From Stigmatella ashevillena (lineage in GTDB: Bacteria > Myxococcota > Myxococcia > Myxococcales > Myxococcaceae), in assembly GCF_028368975.1 (NCBI RefSeq), contig NZ_JAQNDM010000002.1, positions 1,922,001 to 1,986,000 on the forward strand: a DNA stretch of 64,000 bases. The letters are read 5' to 3'. Positions 55,001 to 62,779 of the stretch are shown here, one piece after another (within the stretch, counting starts at the first letter, position 1; each line of letters begins with the position of its first letter). Made by a program: the position numbers and the translations under genes. The notes beneath the pieces were generated by a model that made no database searches, had not been told where the DNA came from, and saw only the letters and a list, made by a program, of their open reading frames with translations.

Positions 55001-55198
55001 CGCCGAGCGGCTCGCGGCGCCCTCGCCTCCCGCGAGCACCACCACCACCTGACGGCAGGTGGCGCAGCCATCCAGGTGGGCCTCCAGCGCGGCCAGCGCC
55101 TCCCCCTCCCACAGTCCTTGCACCAGGTCGGCCAGCTCGCCCTCGTCCGGGCAGCCCGTCCCCCGGAACGAATCGCGAGAATCATGAGAGCGAGTCAT
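52052..55198 (-). CDS. Ser/Thr protein kinase with N-terminal zinc-finger-like segment and C-terminal TPR array
   Basis: 1048 residues from ATG 55198. The N-terminus (CPDEGELADLVQG, AHLDGCATCRQ) resembles the His/Cys zinc finger of anti-sigma factors. Kinase domain (about 80-350): GLGGMGVVF, VALKLL, HRDFKPDNVLVG, DFGLARI and GTVAYMSPEQLEG, all catalytic residues present. One transmembrane helix (about 368-388, AGVAAVVGVASGFWL) separates it from about 640 residues outside, mostly tetratricopeptide repeats of the kinesin-light-chain type (ALxxYERVLPGLRRIHG-like, period 42). A membrane receptor kinase of typical myxobacterial design. It is divergent, with a 53-bp spacer, from the sigma-factor gene. 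Confidence 0.92.
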   Translation of the reverse strand: MTRSHDSRDSFRGTGCPDEGELADLVQGLWEGEALAALEAHLDGCATCRQVVVVLAGGEGAASRSALAAGAEARLTRGSKVGRYVLLEHIGLGGMGVVFAAHDPELDRKVALKLLRSDWSSAAEARARLGREAQALARLSHPHAVAVHDVGVHEDSLFIAMDFVEGTTLRRWLRAASRQWMEVLECFLQAGRGLAAAHAAGLVHRDFKPDNVLVGLDGRVRVTDFGLARICREPERAEAASETAAPAWRSHEVTQQGVLLGTVAYMSPEQLEGKAADARSDQFSFCVALYEGLYGQRPFTGATPQALCQAIREAPPAPVVGSRVPSRIRRALLQGLAAAPEARHPSLEALLSALSHKPRWERWRWAGACAGVAAVVGVASGFWLRETTRCTGAERGLVGIWDEGRRAKLEATFRAWGGPRAEQVWGLTSRRLDAYAAALVEMERDSCEATHVRAEQSERMLDLRSACLTRRRGALHASVELMLRADPAVLERAPESAHALPDLLPCADRGALASVVPPPESPEVRQQREVLQARLAEATAYHEAGQQEQALALGRHVLEGAREIGYRPDEAAAQLLLGYVEEAQGNFIGSEAAFRESQRAALAGRDDDMLVRALTGLVNAELHGKARYPEAEQAAQLAEAALERMDVALTPGTAGEFRQARGHLRHRKGEHEAALADFRAALALWETAFGAEHPRLVGPLSSVGLVLNGQGRYAEALTYHERTLRVLERAYGAEHPRCVNALNNIATSLRLHGRVEEAVARYAQALALSERIQGSEHPATLMVRLNLGDALQRQGKLHEALAHYERVLPGLRRIHGDAHPRVTAVLTSMGNAHADLGQLALAGRTYAEALALQQRFLGPEHPDLALTYNNLGSVKLDEKDYAEARRLLLVAQELWEKALGAEHPKVASVVQNLAKVDLEEGRLPAALVGFQRALEMRRKALGREHPKVVVSLTLLGEATRRYQGSKVALAPLEEAVALAEKVELPPVDRGKAQFALARALWESGGDRQRALALAREAKRQFDRERHAAEPLRRELEAWLARRSTGPLP

Positions 55199-55251
55199 GG
55201 CTGCCCCCGGGAGTCCAAACGGACCACGGCTTCCTGGTAGAGTTTGACCTC

Positions 55252-56139
55252 ATGACCGGTGAGCTGGCCTTGAGCGAGGCGTTTCTCTCCGCGGCTCCGT
55301 CCGGCTGCACCCCGGGTCTGCGCGCGCTGCCCGGCCTGGAAGAAACCCTGGGCGCGCTCGTCGCGCAGGCCCGGCAGGCCCACCCCACCCTCGCGTTCGA
55401 GCCCGCGGACTTCCTGCGCCACCTCGCCGCCCATCTGCCCACACGAGGGAACGTGGGCGCGGCGCTGGACTGCGTGCGTGCCGATGAGCTGCTGCTGGCC
55501 TTTGCCTGCGCCCGGAACGAGCCCCTCGCGCTCGCCCTCCTGGAGCGTCAGGTGTTCTCGCAGGTAGAGGTGTGGCTCCCCGGAGAGGACTCCGCCGTCG
55601 TCGCGGAAGTCCGCCAGCGCCTGCGCCAGCGCCTGCTGCTCGCCGGGAACAAGCGCCCCCCGAGGATTGCCACCTTCTCCGGACGCGGGACGCTGGCGCG
55701 ATGGGCACGAGCCATCGCCACCCGGCTGCTCATCGATCTCAAGCAGGAGAGCCCGGCCCATGTCTCCCTGGAGGAGGCCTCCCCGGAGGCCGAAGCCCTC
55801 ATGGGACGCGACCCGGAGCTCAGCTTCATCCGGAGCCGCTACCAGGAGGACTTCCGCCAAGCCTTCCAAGAGGCGCTGGGGACGCTCACCCCCCGCGAGC
55901 GAAGCCTGCTGCGGCTGCACCATGTGGACAACCTCTCGGTGGACTCGGTGGGCATCATGTACCAGATGTCACGCTCCACCGCCGCCCGATGGATTGTCCA
56001 GGCACGCGAGCACCTCATCGAGCGCACCCGTGAGGCGCTCGCCGCGCGGCTCAAGCTGGAGCCTCCGGAACTGGAGAGCTTGTTGGGGCTGTTGCGCAGC
56101 CACCTGGAAGTGAGCCTCCACCGGCTGCTCCAGTCCTGA
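55252..56139 (+). CDS. Sigma-70 family RNA polymerase sigma factor, Myxococcales type
   Basis: 295 residues from ATG 55252. The N-terminal 130 residues are an unusual helical domain (FEPADFLRHLAAHLP, DELLLAFACARNEPLALALLE). They are followed by region-2-like sequence (TFSGRGTLARWARAIATRLLID) and a region-4 helix-turn-helix (LTPRERSLLRLHHVDNLS, YQMSRSTAARWIVQAREHL). This matches a lineage-specific sigma group of myxobacteria often found beside kinase genes. Its divergent kinase neighbour carries an anti-sigma-like zinc finger, so direct control of one by the other is plausible. Confidence 0.85.
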   Translation: MTGELALSEAFLSAAPSGCTPGLRALPGLEETLGALVAQARQAHPTLAFEPADFLRHLAAHLPTRGNVGAALDCVRADELLLAFACARNEPLALALLERQVFSQVEVWLPGEDSAVVAEVRQRLRQRLLLAGNKRPPRIATFSGRGTLARWARAIATRLLIDLKQESPAHVSLEEASPEAEALMGRDPELSFIRSRYQEDFRQAFQEALGTLTPRERSLLRLHHVDNLSVDSVGIMYQMSRSTAARWIVQAREHLIERTREALAARLKLEPPELESLLGLLRSHLEVSLHRLLQS

Positions 56140-56154
56140 GCCGCAGCCGCGCGA

Positions 56155-57690
56155 CTAGCACTTGCTGTTGTAGCGGCGGGGCACGTAGCAGGCGGAGAAG
56201 TAGGCCCACTCGCGGTTGATGTGGACCGCGCGGTCGAAGTTGTTGGACAGCGTCGCCTCCCACATGAAGATGCCGTTGCTCGTGTAGTAGTCGAACATCA
56301 CCACGTGGGAGTCCGCGCAGTTGAGGATGTCACCCTTGGCCAGGCTGCTGCGATTGGGGAGCACCCAGGAGATGTTGGGCAGAGTGGAGGTGCCGTGCTT
56401 GCCGGGAGTGCCCCAGGCGTGGGAGACATAGCCTGAGCAGTCCACCCCCACCGAGCAGCTCTCCACGGCCGCCGTGTGGATGTCTCCCGCCGTCTTGTTC
56501 GCATACAGGGCGCTGTCGTAGGAGGCCACGGTATCGAAGCCACCCCAGTCATACGCCACGCCCCTGTAGGCGGTGTTGGCGTTGACAAGGAAGGTGGGCT
56601 TGGTGCGGCCATCGCAGGACCCGCTGATGTTGGTGGCACTGTAGCCGCGGACGAAGTCGGCGAAGTGGTTGCCAGCGAGCGCCATGTCCTCGGCGCCACG
56701 ACAGGCCAGCGGGTGGGCCTCGAGCCGCTCCGGCACGGGGCGCTCCCGGACGACGGGAAGGATAGAGGGCAGCGTCTGGCGGAAAACAAGCCGCTGGATC
56801 TCCGCGCCCTCGCGAGTGGTGTGGAGAATGAAGGCGTCCCCGTCCGGGGCCGTGGCCACATTCGCCTGCACGTAGGTGTAGCGCTCCGCGAGCGGCACGC
56901 GGGCCATGCCCAGCAAGCGGCCCTCACGATCATACCGGCGCACCGTCTGGTCCACACGGAAGTCGGAGACGAGCGCCACCTCGTCCAACTTCGCGAAGAA
57001 GCCTCCATCGCTGCCGACGCTCAGCACCCGCAGGCCCCCCAAGTCATTGGGTACGGAGACCGATACGGTGCGCCCCCCCACCGTCAGCGTCCCGGTGTGC
57101 GCCTCGTTCTGGGACAGGTCCGCGGGGCTCGCCTGATAGGAGACCCCTTCACGGCTCAGCCCCGCCACCGCCGCGCGGGCCACGCGCCCATCGCGGTCCA
57201 GCAGTTGCTCGAAGCGGGCGCCGTAGTCGCTCTCGACCAGCAGGTTGCCGCGCTCGCCGAGCGCCACGCCGGTGACACGCCTGTCCACGACATGGCGGCC
57301 GTGCTCGACGCCGCTCAGGCCCAAGTGCAGCACGGTGGGCTCGGCGGCCGACACGTCCAGGACATAGAGGCTGTCCTTGGAGACAGCCAGCGCCGTGATA
57401 CCGACCACATCCTTGGGCTCGATGACGCCGAGTTGCTGACAGTCACGGCCATAGTGGAGCAGCCTCCGGGCCGCCGTGTCCGCGATCCAGTAGGTGCCGT
57501 CCGGAGCGATGGCGAAACCGCCCGGGCCCCAGGCCATGGCCTCCCGGGTGTCCTCGTTGGCGAACGTGATGTGCGTGCCCCCCCGAGGGAGGCGGCACAC
57601 CACTTCATTGGCACTGGCCAGCGCGGAGGATCCAATCAGGCTGGCGGATGCCACCGCCGCGCACTTCAGGAAACGTCCAAACACTCTCAT
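56155..57690 (-). CDS. Secreted NlpC/P60-like protein with N-terminal beta-propeller-like region
   Basis: 511 residues from ATG 57690, which follows GAGG. Signal peptide KCAAVASASLIGSSALASA. Residues about 30-320 contain repeated beta-sheet blades (FAIAPDGTYWIADTAARRLL, GITALAVSKDSLYVLDV, GGLRVLSVGSDGGFFAKL) like NHL/SMP-30 propellers. The C-terminal about 160 residues are a papain-like amidase domain with nucleophile Cys in VDCSGYVSHAWG and the His in DSHVVMFDYY, the NlpC/P60 pattern. Possible cell-wall or amide hydrolase. Its upstream region carries the same 35-bp promoter-like element as the glycosidase-like gene. Confidence 0.8.
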   Translation of the reverse strand: MRVFGRFLKCAAVASASLIGSSALASANEVVCRLPRGGTHITFANEDTREAMAWGPGGFAIAPDGTYWIADTAARRLLHYGRDCQQLGVIEPKDVVGITALAVSKDSLYVLDVSAAEPTVLHLGLSGVEHGRHVVDRRVTGVALGERGNLLVESDYGARFEQLLDRDGRVARAAVAGLSREGVSYQASPADLSQNEAHTGTLTVGGRTVSVSVPNDLGGLRVLSVGSDGGFFAKLDEVALVSDFRVDQTVRRYDREGRLLGMARVPLAERYTYVQANVATAPDGDAFILHTTREGAEIQRLVFRQTLPSILPVVRERPVPERLEAHPLACRGAEDMALAGNHFADFVRGYSATNISGSCDGRTKPTFLVNANTAYRGVAYDWGGFDTVASYDSALYANKTAGDIHTAAVESCSVGVDCSGYVSHAWGTPGKHGTSTLPNISWVLPNRSSLAKGDILNCADSHVVMFDYYTSNGIFMWEATLSNNFDRAVHINREWAYFSACYVPRRYNSKC

Positions 57691-57761
57691 GGCGAACCTC
57701 GGCGAAGCCCACCGATGGAACATCGGTGGGTTGGAGCAAGCCCTCGATGGGCTGCCATTTG

Positions 57762-57795
57762 AGAGACAGCGGGAGACGTTTTTCGTCCCATTTCC
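57762..57795 (-). promoter_or_regulatory. ECF-type promoter candidate upstream of NlpC/P60-like gene
   Basis: Minus strand: GGGACG (57784-57789), 16-bp spacer, GTCTCT (57762-57767), ending 71 bp before the start codon. Block GGAAATGGGACGAAAA is identical to the one upstream of the gene starting at 59345. The spacing and GGGAC/GTC cores fit an extracytoplasmic-function sigma promoter. Confidence 0.6.
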
Positions 57796-59345
57796 TACTC
57801 ACCGGCACGGGCACGGCTGGCGGCGTCCTCGAAATCGGTCAGGACGGTGCTCCAAGCCCACTCATCGAAGGAGCCCTCGGCGTTGGGTCGTAGCGCGCTC
57901 ATGTCCCACTGGTCCCGAGGGCCCGACTCCCAATCCAGCCACAGGCAGCCCGTCAGGCGGGGATCATCGTGGAGCTGCGCGTAGTTCTCCGAGAGAGCGC
58001 GCTTCGTGCCCGCCTTGTCGACCTGTCCCTGGGCGTTGGCCCGGAAATAGTCAGGACCGGCCCCCCCCTCCGTGGAGAGCGCGGTGAGCGAACGCCCGAG
58101 AAGGTTCTGCGCGATGTCCTCGTAGGCGTGGGAGGTCGCGGGGCCCCAGCCCATCTGCCCCCGCGCGTTGTGGCCGTGGGGAAATTCCCCCTTCCAGCCT
58201 GGGCCCGCCGGGTCGGCATCGTTCCAGGTGTACGTGTGCGTCGAAATCCAGTCGACGATGGGGCCTTGCGTGTCCCGCTCCCGCTGGGCGACGGCGCCCA
58301 CCATGTCCGAGAAGTACTGCCCGGGCTCGAAGGTGAAGAAGGAATTCGAGGCCCCCGCGGCCATGGGGGGCAAGCCCACCTGGGCATCGAGCGCCGGTGT
58401 GTGGCCGGTGAGGGTGGCCTTCACCTGTGCAAGCGCTTCGACTTGATTGGCGATGGAAGCATCGTGGAACTGCTGGCGCCGCTTCTCAAGGGTGTCGCGG
58501 ATGGCCTGCGGGATGTCGCGCTCGGAGATCTCCCGCCGCTCGAGCCGGTCCACCCAGCCGCGCTCCTCGTCCGTGAGCTGCTCACGCAGCCCCGTCTCGA
58601 TGTTGGGCTCGTTGCCAATCTGGATGAGATCCACACCGGCCTCTGCGAGCAACACCGCAGCCTCCGTCATGCGGCTGACATGAGATTGATCCCATTGGCC
58701 CGAAGGCGCGCCCTCGTAGATGCGGACGACGGGGGTGATGGGCGGCGCGTGGTGGTTCAGCTTGTCGAAGAGGGCCTGGTATGCCTGGGGGCTGCCTTTC
58801 AGCGCGTCCAGAGAGACATTGAGTGTGGTGTAGCCCGCCCCCAGTTCGGAGGCCCGGCCGATGATGGCGTCCACCTGCGCTGCGTCGTTGACGTCGAAGT
58901 GAACCGGCCAGTGCACGCCCAGCCGACCCGCCACCTGGGCATCACCCGCGACGGTGAATGGCGTCTGGTAGAGAGAACCCGACTGCCCGGCGGGAACGGG
59001 CGCGAGCGTTCGGATGTCCACCTCCGGCCGTAGGGATTCCGGGCCAGGAGCCGCTTCCGCGCGGGTGCCCTGGGAGACAAGCCTCTGGGCGCCGGACAAA
59101 GAGGGGGACTCATGTGAAGAGGCAAGTTGGGGACGCTGGGGGCTGGCGGACGCGGAGGACCGCGGGGCCGACTCGAAGCTGCTGCGGGAGAACATCTCCC
59201 TCAGCGAACGCTCACCCAGGTTCTTTCGGGGAGACTCCTCCGCGGAGCCCCGGGAACCTGCTGGCTTCGAGGACGGCCCCGAAGCCGATGAGGAAACGGT
59301 GCGGGCGCTGCTTGGATTCACAGAGGAACGAGAGATCCTGCTCAT
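57795..59345 (-). CDS. Glycoside-hydrolase-like TIM-barrel protein with Ser-rich N-terminus
   Basis: 516 residues from ATG 59345, which has GGAGG at good spacing; the frame upstream to 59438 includes the promoter element and is not translated. The first about 120 residues are Ser/Ala/Arg-rich and disordered, with no signal peptide. From about 150 the chain looks like a clan-A glycosidase: WPVHFDVNDAAQVDAII, LIQIGNEPN (acid/base Glu) and ALSTEGGAG (nucleophile Glu), ending GCLWLDWESGP. The exact GH family cannot be named. The lack of a Sec signal with a Ser-rich start recalls substrates of type III or other non-Sec secretion. Confidence 0.7.
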   Translation of the reverse strand: MSRISRSSVNPSSARTVSSSASGPSSKPAGSRGSAEESPRKNLGERSLREMFSRSSFESAPRSSASASPQRPQLASSHESPSLSGAQRLVSQGTRAEAAPGPESLRPEVDIRTLAPVPAGQSGSLYQTPFTVAGDAQVAGRLGVHWPVHFDVNDAAQVDAIIGRASELGAGYTTLNVSLDALKGSPQAYQALFDKLNHHAPPITPVVRIYEGAPSGQWDQSHVSRMTEAAVLLAEAGVDLIQIGNEPNIETGLREQLTDEERGWVDRLERREISERDIPQAIRDTLEKRRQQFHDASIANQVEALAQVKATLTGHTPALDAQVGLPPMAAGASNSFFTFEPGQYFSDMVGAVAQRERDTQGPIVDWISTHTYTWNDADPAGPGWKGEFPHGHNARGQMGWGPATSHAYEDIAQNLLGRSLTALSTEGGAGPDYFRANAQGQVDKAGTKRALSENYAQLHDDPRLTGCLWLDWESGPRDQWDMSALRPNAEGSFDEWAWSTVLTDFEDAASRARAGE

Positions 59346-59407
59346 GTAAGGCCTCCCCGAGGCTGTCAACGGCGCCCTGGTTTGCAAGGTCGCCAAGGAC
59401 CGTTCCT

Positions 59408-59442
59408 CAGAGACAGGAGCGGGCGATTTTCGTCCCATTTCC
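59408..59442 (-). promoter_or_regulatory. ECF-type promoter candidate upstream of glycosidase-like gene
   Basis: Minus strand: GGGACG (59431-59436), 16-bp spacer, GTCTCT (59409-59414), 63 bp before the start codon. Over 35 bp it matches the element at 57762-57795 at 28 positions, including 16 consecutive bases around GGGACG and 8 around the GTCTCT box. Confidence 0.6.
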
Positions 59443-59449
59443 CCACGTT

Positions 59450-60100
59450 TTACTCGCGCTCGAAGCGCTCGATTTCATCGAGCAGCGCCTGCGCACGGTT
59501 GATGCTTCGCCCCGCGTTTTCGCGATCGACCCATTCGCCCCAGTGGGCACGTGCGGGCGAATGCAGCCAGCGGAACAACCCGACGGTGACCACGATGCCG
59601 ATGCCGCCGATCAGCAGGTTCGCGAGCAGCCAGTCCGTAGGCAGGTCGCGACCGCTCGCGCTCCGGAACAGCACTTCGGCGACGGCGGCCCAGAGCACCC
59701 AGAACGCAACGCCAAGCCAAGGCGTCCAGCGCGTGCGCCAGCGACGCAGCAGCGCCAACGTCTTCTGTAGGACAAGCAGGGGCTGGGCGTAGTGGGCGCG
59801 GGCCAGCAGCACCAGTTGCACGCCCGCCGAGACCACCAGGGCCACGCTCCACAGATGGAGCAGCAAGCCGCTGACCATCGGCAGTGGCTGACCGGCATGG
59901 CCGATCCAGAAGCGCGCGAAGAACATGGCCAGCCCGATGCCGACGGCAAGCTGGACGGCCTGCCCCCACAGCAGCGGGTGCAGGGTGGACCGGGCGCGGC
60001 GGGCACGGTCCTCATTGAAAAGGTGGTGGCTGAGGGTGGTCTGGCGCTCCAGCCGCTGTTCCAGCGACTGCCAGGCGAGTTTCATCTGATCGAGTTCCAT
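59450..60100 (-). CDS. Membrane protein partner of the ECF sigma factor
   Basis: 216 residues. A soluble N-terminus (MELDQMKLAWQSLEQRLERQ) is followed by four hydrophobic helices (LWGQAVQLAVGIGLAMFFARF, GLLLHLWSVALVVSAGVQLVLL, WTPWLGVAFWVLWAAVAEVLF, LLANLLIGGIGIVVTVGLF) and a charged C-terminus. The gene follows the ECF sigma gene after 29 bp. Proteins of this shape are regularly encoded next to ECF sigma factors in proteobacteria and may act as membrane anti-sigma factors. No zinc-finger motif is present, so that role is inferred from context. Confidence 0.7.
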   Translation of the reverse strand: MELDQMKLAWQSLEQRLERQTTLSHHLFNEDRARRARSTLHPLLWGQAVQLAVGIGLAMFFARFWIGHAGQPLPMVSGLLLHLWSVALVVSAGVQLVLLARAHYAQPLLVLQKTLALLRRWRTRWTPWLGVAFWVLWAAVAEVLFRSASGRDLPTDWLLANLLIGGIGIVVTVGLFRWLHSPARAHWGEWVDRENAGRSINRAQALLDEIERFERE

Positions 60101-60129
60101 GGCGAGCTCCGGTTCGGCGGGGTGTGGGG

Positions 60130-60636
60130 TCAGAGTTCGCCGCGGATGCGCTGTTTCAGGCGGCCGATCTTGGTGGAGACGTTGCTCTCGCTGATGCCGA
60201 GGATCTCGGCGATCTCACGGTGCGGGCGCTCATCGAGGTAAAGCAGCATCAGCGCACGGTCGAGCGGCTTGAGCTGGGCAATGAAGGCGTACAGCAAGCG
60301 CACCTGCCGCTCGCGCTCGGGATCCGTGGCGTGCGGGTCGGCGATGTCCGGCTGCTCGTCCAGCGGCAGCGTCGGCTGGCGGTGGGTGCGGCCCCGCAAG
60401 TCGCTGATCGCCACGTTGAGGGCGATCCGGTAGGCCCAGGTGGAAAAGGAGCGGGACGCGTCGTAGCCGGGGAAGGCGCGCCACAGCTGCGCGGCGATCT
60501 CCTGAGCCAACTCGCTGCGGTCGTCGGGATGGCGGCAGTAGCTGGCCGCGACCTTCACGACGATGCCGCGATGCCGATCGAGCAGCTCGGTGAAGGCTTG
60601 CCGGAGATCGCTGTGGGCAGTGGCGCGGGAGGGCAT
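60130..60636 (-). CDS. ECF-type RNA polymerase sigma factor
   Basis: 168 residues from ATG 60636; a GTG at 60693 would add 19 residues. Region 2: ELAQEIAAQLWRAFPGYD, then SRSFSTWAYRIALNVAISDL. Region 4 helix-turn-helix: HREIAEILGISESNVSTKIG followed by RLKQRIRGEL. Length and layout are those of group 4 (ECF) sigma factors answering envelope or environmental signals. It is co-transcribed with the membrane protein downstream. It is one candidate for recognising the GGGACG-N16-GTCTCT promoters at 57.8 and 59.4 kb; the other is the sigma factor at 55252. Confidence 0.88.
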   Translation of the reverse strand: MPSRATAHSDLRQAFTELLDRHRGIVVKVAASYCRHPDDRSELAQEIAAQLWRAFPGYDASRSFSTWAYRIALNVAISDLRGRTHRQPTLPLDEQPDIADPHATDPERERQVRLLYAFIAQLKPLDRALMLLYLDERPHREIAEILGISESNVSTKIGRLKQRIRGEL

Positions 60637-60806
60637 GGGCGAGACGAAAAGGGAGGACACCCAGATGATTCGCAGCCCGGGGCGAATCCTCACACCTGAT
60701 TCTTCTTTTGAGGCATCGCCGGGGGACGGCGGGGGCGCCTGGCTCCCTTCTTGGCTCTTGTCCGTCGAGTGGACCGCCCGGGCTCACGCCCCAGGCGGCC
60801 AGCCCC

Positions 60807-60950
60807 TCACTGCTTGTTCTGGGTGAAGATGTCCTCGGCGATGGTCTGGTGGGTGGAGCTGACCTTGATGATGGGAATGCTGGCGAACGCCGAGCCTGCG
60901 GTGAAACACGCAGCCAGGACGGTGCCTTTCAGGAAGGACGAGCGCCTCAT
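60807..60950 (-). CDS. 47-residue secreted peptide
   Basis: ATG 60950 follows AGAGG at good spacing. A textbook Sec signal peptide (RRSSFLKGTVLAACFTAGSAFA) should release a 23-residue mature peptide beginning SIPIIKV and ending IFTQNKQ. There is no cysteine in the mature part. I recognise no family. It could be a signalling peptide or a very small envelope component. It lies between the ECF sigma locus and the histidine-kinase gene, all on the minus strand. Confidence 0.55.
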   Translation of the reverse strand: MRRSSFLKGTVLAACFTAGSAFASIPIIKVSSTHQTIAEDIFTQNKQ

Positions 60951-61060
60951 GTGCGACCTCTGAGTGTAGGTGGAAGAGCCGTGAGCCCCCGTGCTCCTCG
61001 GAGCTCCACCCCACAACGGACTGAGCCGCGGATCTTCCCGACGGCTCACGCCATGACCGG

Positions 61061-62560
61061 TCAGCGTGCCTGAAACACCTCTGGCGACACGGCGGCATGG
61101 CGCTCCGAGCCACAGGGGAGCGACACCGTGAAGGTGGAACCCTGCCCCACCCGGGAGTCCACCTGGAGGGTGCCCCCCATCGCCTCCACCAACATCCGGC
61201 TGATGTAGAGCCCCAACCCCAGCCCCCCGTAATGCCTCGCCGGCACCGCCCTCTCGAACTTCCGGAACAGCCGGGCCTGAGCCTCGGAGGAGATGCCTAT
61301 CCCCTGGTCCTTCACCGCCAGGGAGACACGATTGCCATTGCGCTGAAGCAGGATGTGGATGGGTTTGCCAGCCCCATACTTGGCTGCATTCGACAGGAGG
61401 TTTACCACCACTTGGTCCAGCCGCATCGGATCCCACTGGCCCTGGGCTTCGCTCTCGGCCTCCAGGCGCACCTCACAGCCAGCGCGCTCGAAGTCGGGAG
61501 CAAGCCGCTCCACGGCCTCTTCGATCAACGAAGAGAGATCCACCCACTGGAAGTCCATGTGCATCCGCCCGCCGTCCAGCGTCGCCACGTCCAGGAGGCT
61601 GCCATTGAGGGCCTGGAGCCGCTGAATCTGCCGCTCCATGGTCCGCAGCTTGGACACCAGCCGCTGAAGCAGCGCGCTGTCGGCTCCCGCCATCGCCCCT
61701 TTCACCAACTCCAACTGGAGCTTGAGCGAGGTCAGCGGCGTCTTGAGTTCATGAGAGGCCATGGACAGGAACTCGTCCCGCGCACGCACCGCGGCCAGGG
61801 CTTCCTGCTCTGCGCGGTTGCGCACCTGGAGCGACGCCTCGAGCGCGGCCGTGCGCTCCCTCACGCGCAGATCCAACTGCGCGTTGGTCTGGAACAGTTC
61901 CTCCTTCGCCTTCTTCAGGGTCGAGCTCTCCAGCACCTCCCACTGCGCCTCGTGGCGGGCCAGCGAGAGCTGGTGGTTGCGCACCACATCGAGGATGCCC
62001 TCAGGTCGGCACTGGCTCAGGCAGATGCTGCACAGAGAGATGATTTCATGCCGCGGAAAAACCTCGTTGACCTTCGCCTCGTAGGTCACGAAGTCCGACC
62101 ACTCCAGGAACTCCAGCCAGCAGGGGCCACCCGTGAGCCGCAGCCCGTCGCGGCCCCGCGCCAAGGCCTGCTCCTTGTAGCCCAGCCACGCATGGATCTT
62201 CTCCTGGGCGCTCAAGTGACGGTGGCGCAGAGACCACTCCTGGTGTCCGAGGATCTCGATCCTCCCCTCTTGGAGGTAAGCCTCCAGTTGGGGCACTTCC
62301 TTGCGCAACGCCTCCTTGGCGACCGAGACCCCCAGGACATCCTCCGTCACCCACAAGCACTGCTCATTGCGCTCGAGCCCCGCCTTGAAGAACGGGACGA
62401 GCAGTTCCACCAGTTCCTCCGCCGTCGAGTAGAACTGGCAGAAATGGCTTCCCCACGGAATGGCACCAATTGCCGGAATGCCACTGGGCGTGAGCGACGG
62501 AGAGAACAATGGGAAAGCCCTCGTGCCGGATGAATGAGAACGCCTGAACGTGACGGCCAC
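61061..62560 (-). CDS. MEDS-domain sensor histidine kinase
   Basis: 499 residues. The N-terminal sensor (about 35-195) opens WGSHFCQFYSTAEELVELL and contains CLWVTEDVLG and SLCSICLSQC, the MEDS (DcmR-like) sensory domain. A coiled coil (about 200-250) leads to the HisKA phospho-acceptor motif FLSMASHELKTPLTSL, then HATPase motifs NLLSNAAKYG, KDQGIGIS and GGLGLGLYISR. There are no transmembrane helices, so it is a cytoplasmic sensor kinase. The several Cys residues of the sensor domain suggest a redox or ligand signal. No response-regulator gene is adjacent, as is common for orphan kinases in myxobacteria. Confidence 0.9.
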   Translation of the reverse strand: MAVTFRRSHSSGTRAFPLFSPSLTPSGIPAIGAIPWGSHFCQFYSTAEELVELLVPFFKAGLERNEQCLWVTEDVLGVSVAKEALRKEVPQLEAYLQEGRIEILGHQEWSLRHRHLSAQEKIHAWLGYKEQALARGRDGLRLTGGPCWLEFLEWSDFVTYEAKVNEVFPRHEIISLCSICLSQCRPEGILDVVRNHQLSLARHEAQWEVLESSTLKKAKEELFQTNAQLDLRVRERTAALEASLQVRNRAEQEALAAVRARDEFLSMASHELKTPLTSLKLQLELVKGAMAGADSALLQRLVSKLRTMERQIQRLQALNGSLLDVATLDGGRMHMDFQWVDLSSLIEEAVERLAPDFERAGCEVRLEAESEAQGQWDPMRLDQVVVNLLSNAAKYGAGKPIHILLQRNGNRVSLAVKDQGIGISSEAQARLFRKFERAVPARHYGGLGLGLYISRMLVEAMGGTLQVDSRVGQGSTFTVSLPCGSERHAAVSPEVFQAR

Positions 62561-62779
62561 GGAGTGGGCTCTCTCTTCTTATGAAGCCCAACAGTCACAC
62601 GGGAGCCCCCCTGAAAATGAGGCGTTGGGATGCCCTCCGCTCAACAGAGCAGGGTGGCGCACACTCGGCACGAAGCGTCTCCAGGTAGCCAAAGGCAGGC
62701 ACGGGTGGACAGCGTCGAACGCCTCGGACGCTTGCCCGCGCGCTCGCCTGGGAAAACGCGGTTTGCGGCCGAGTGGCCG

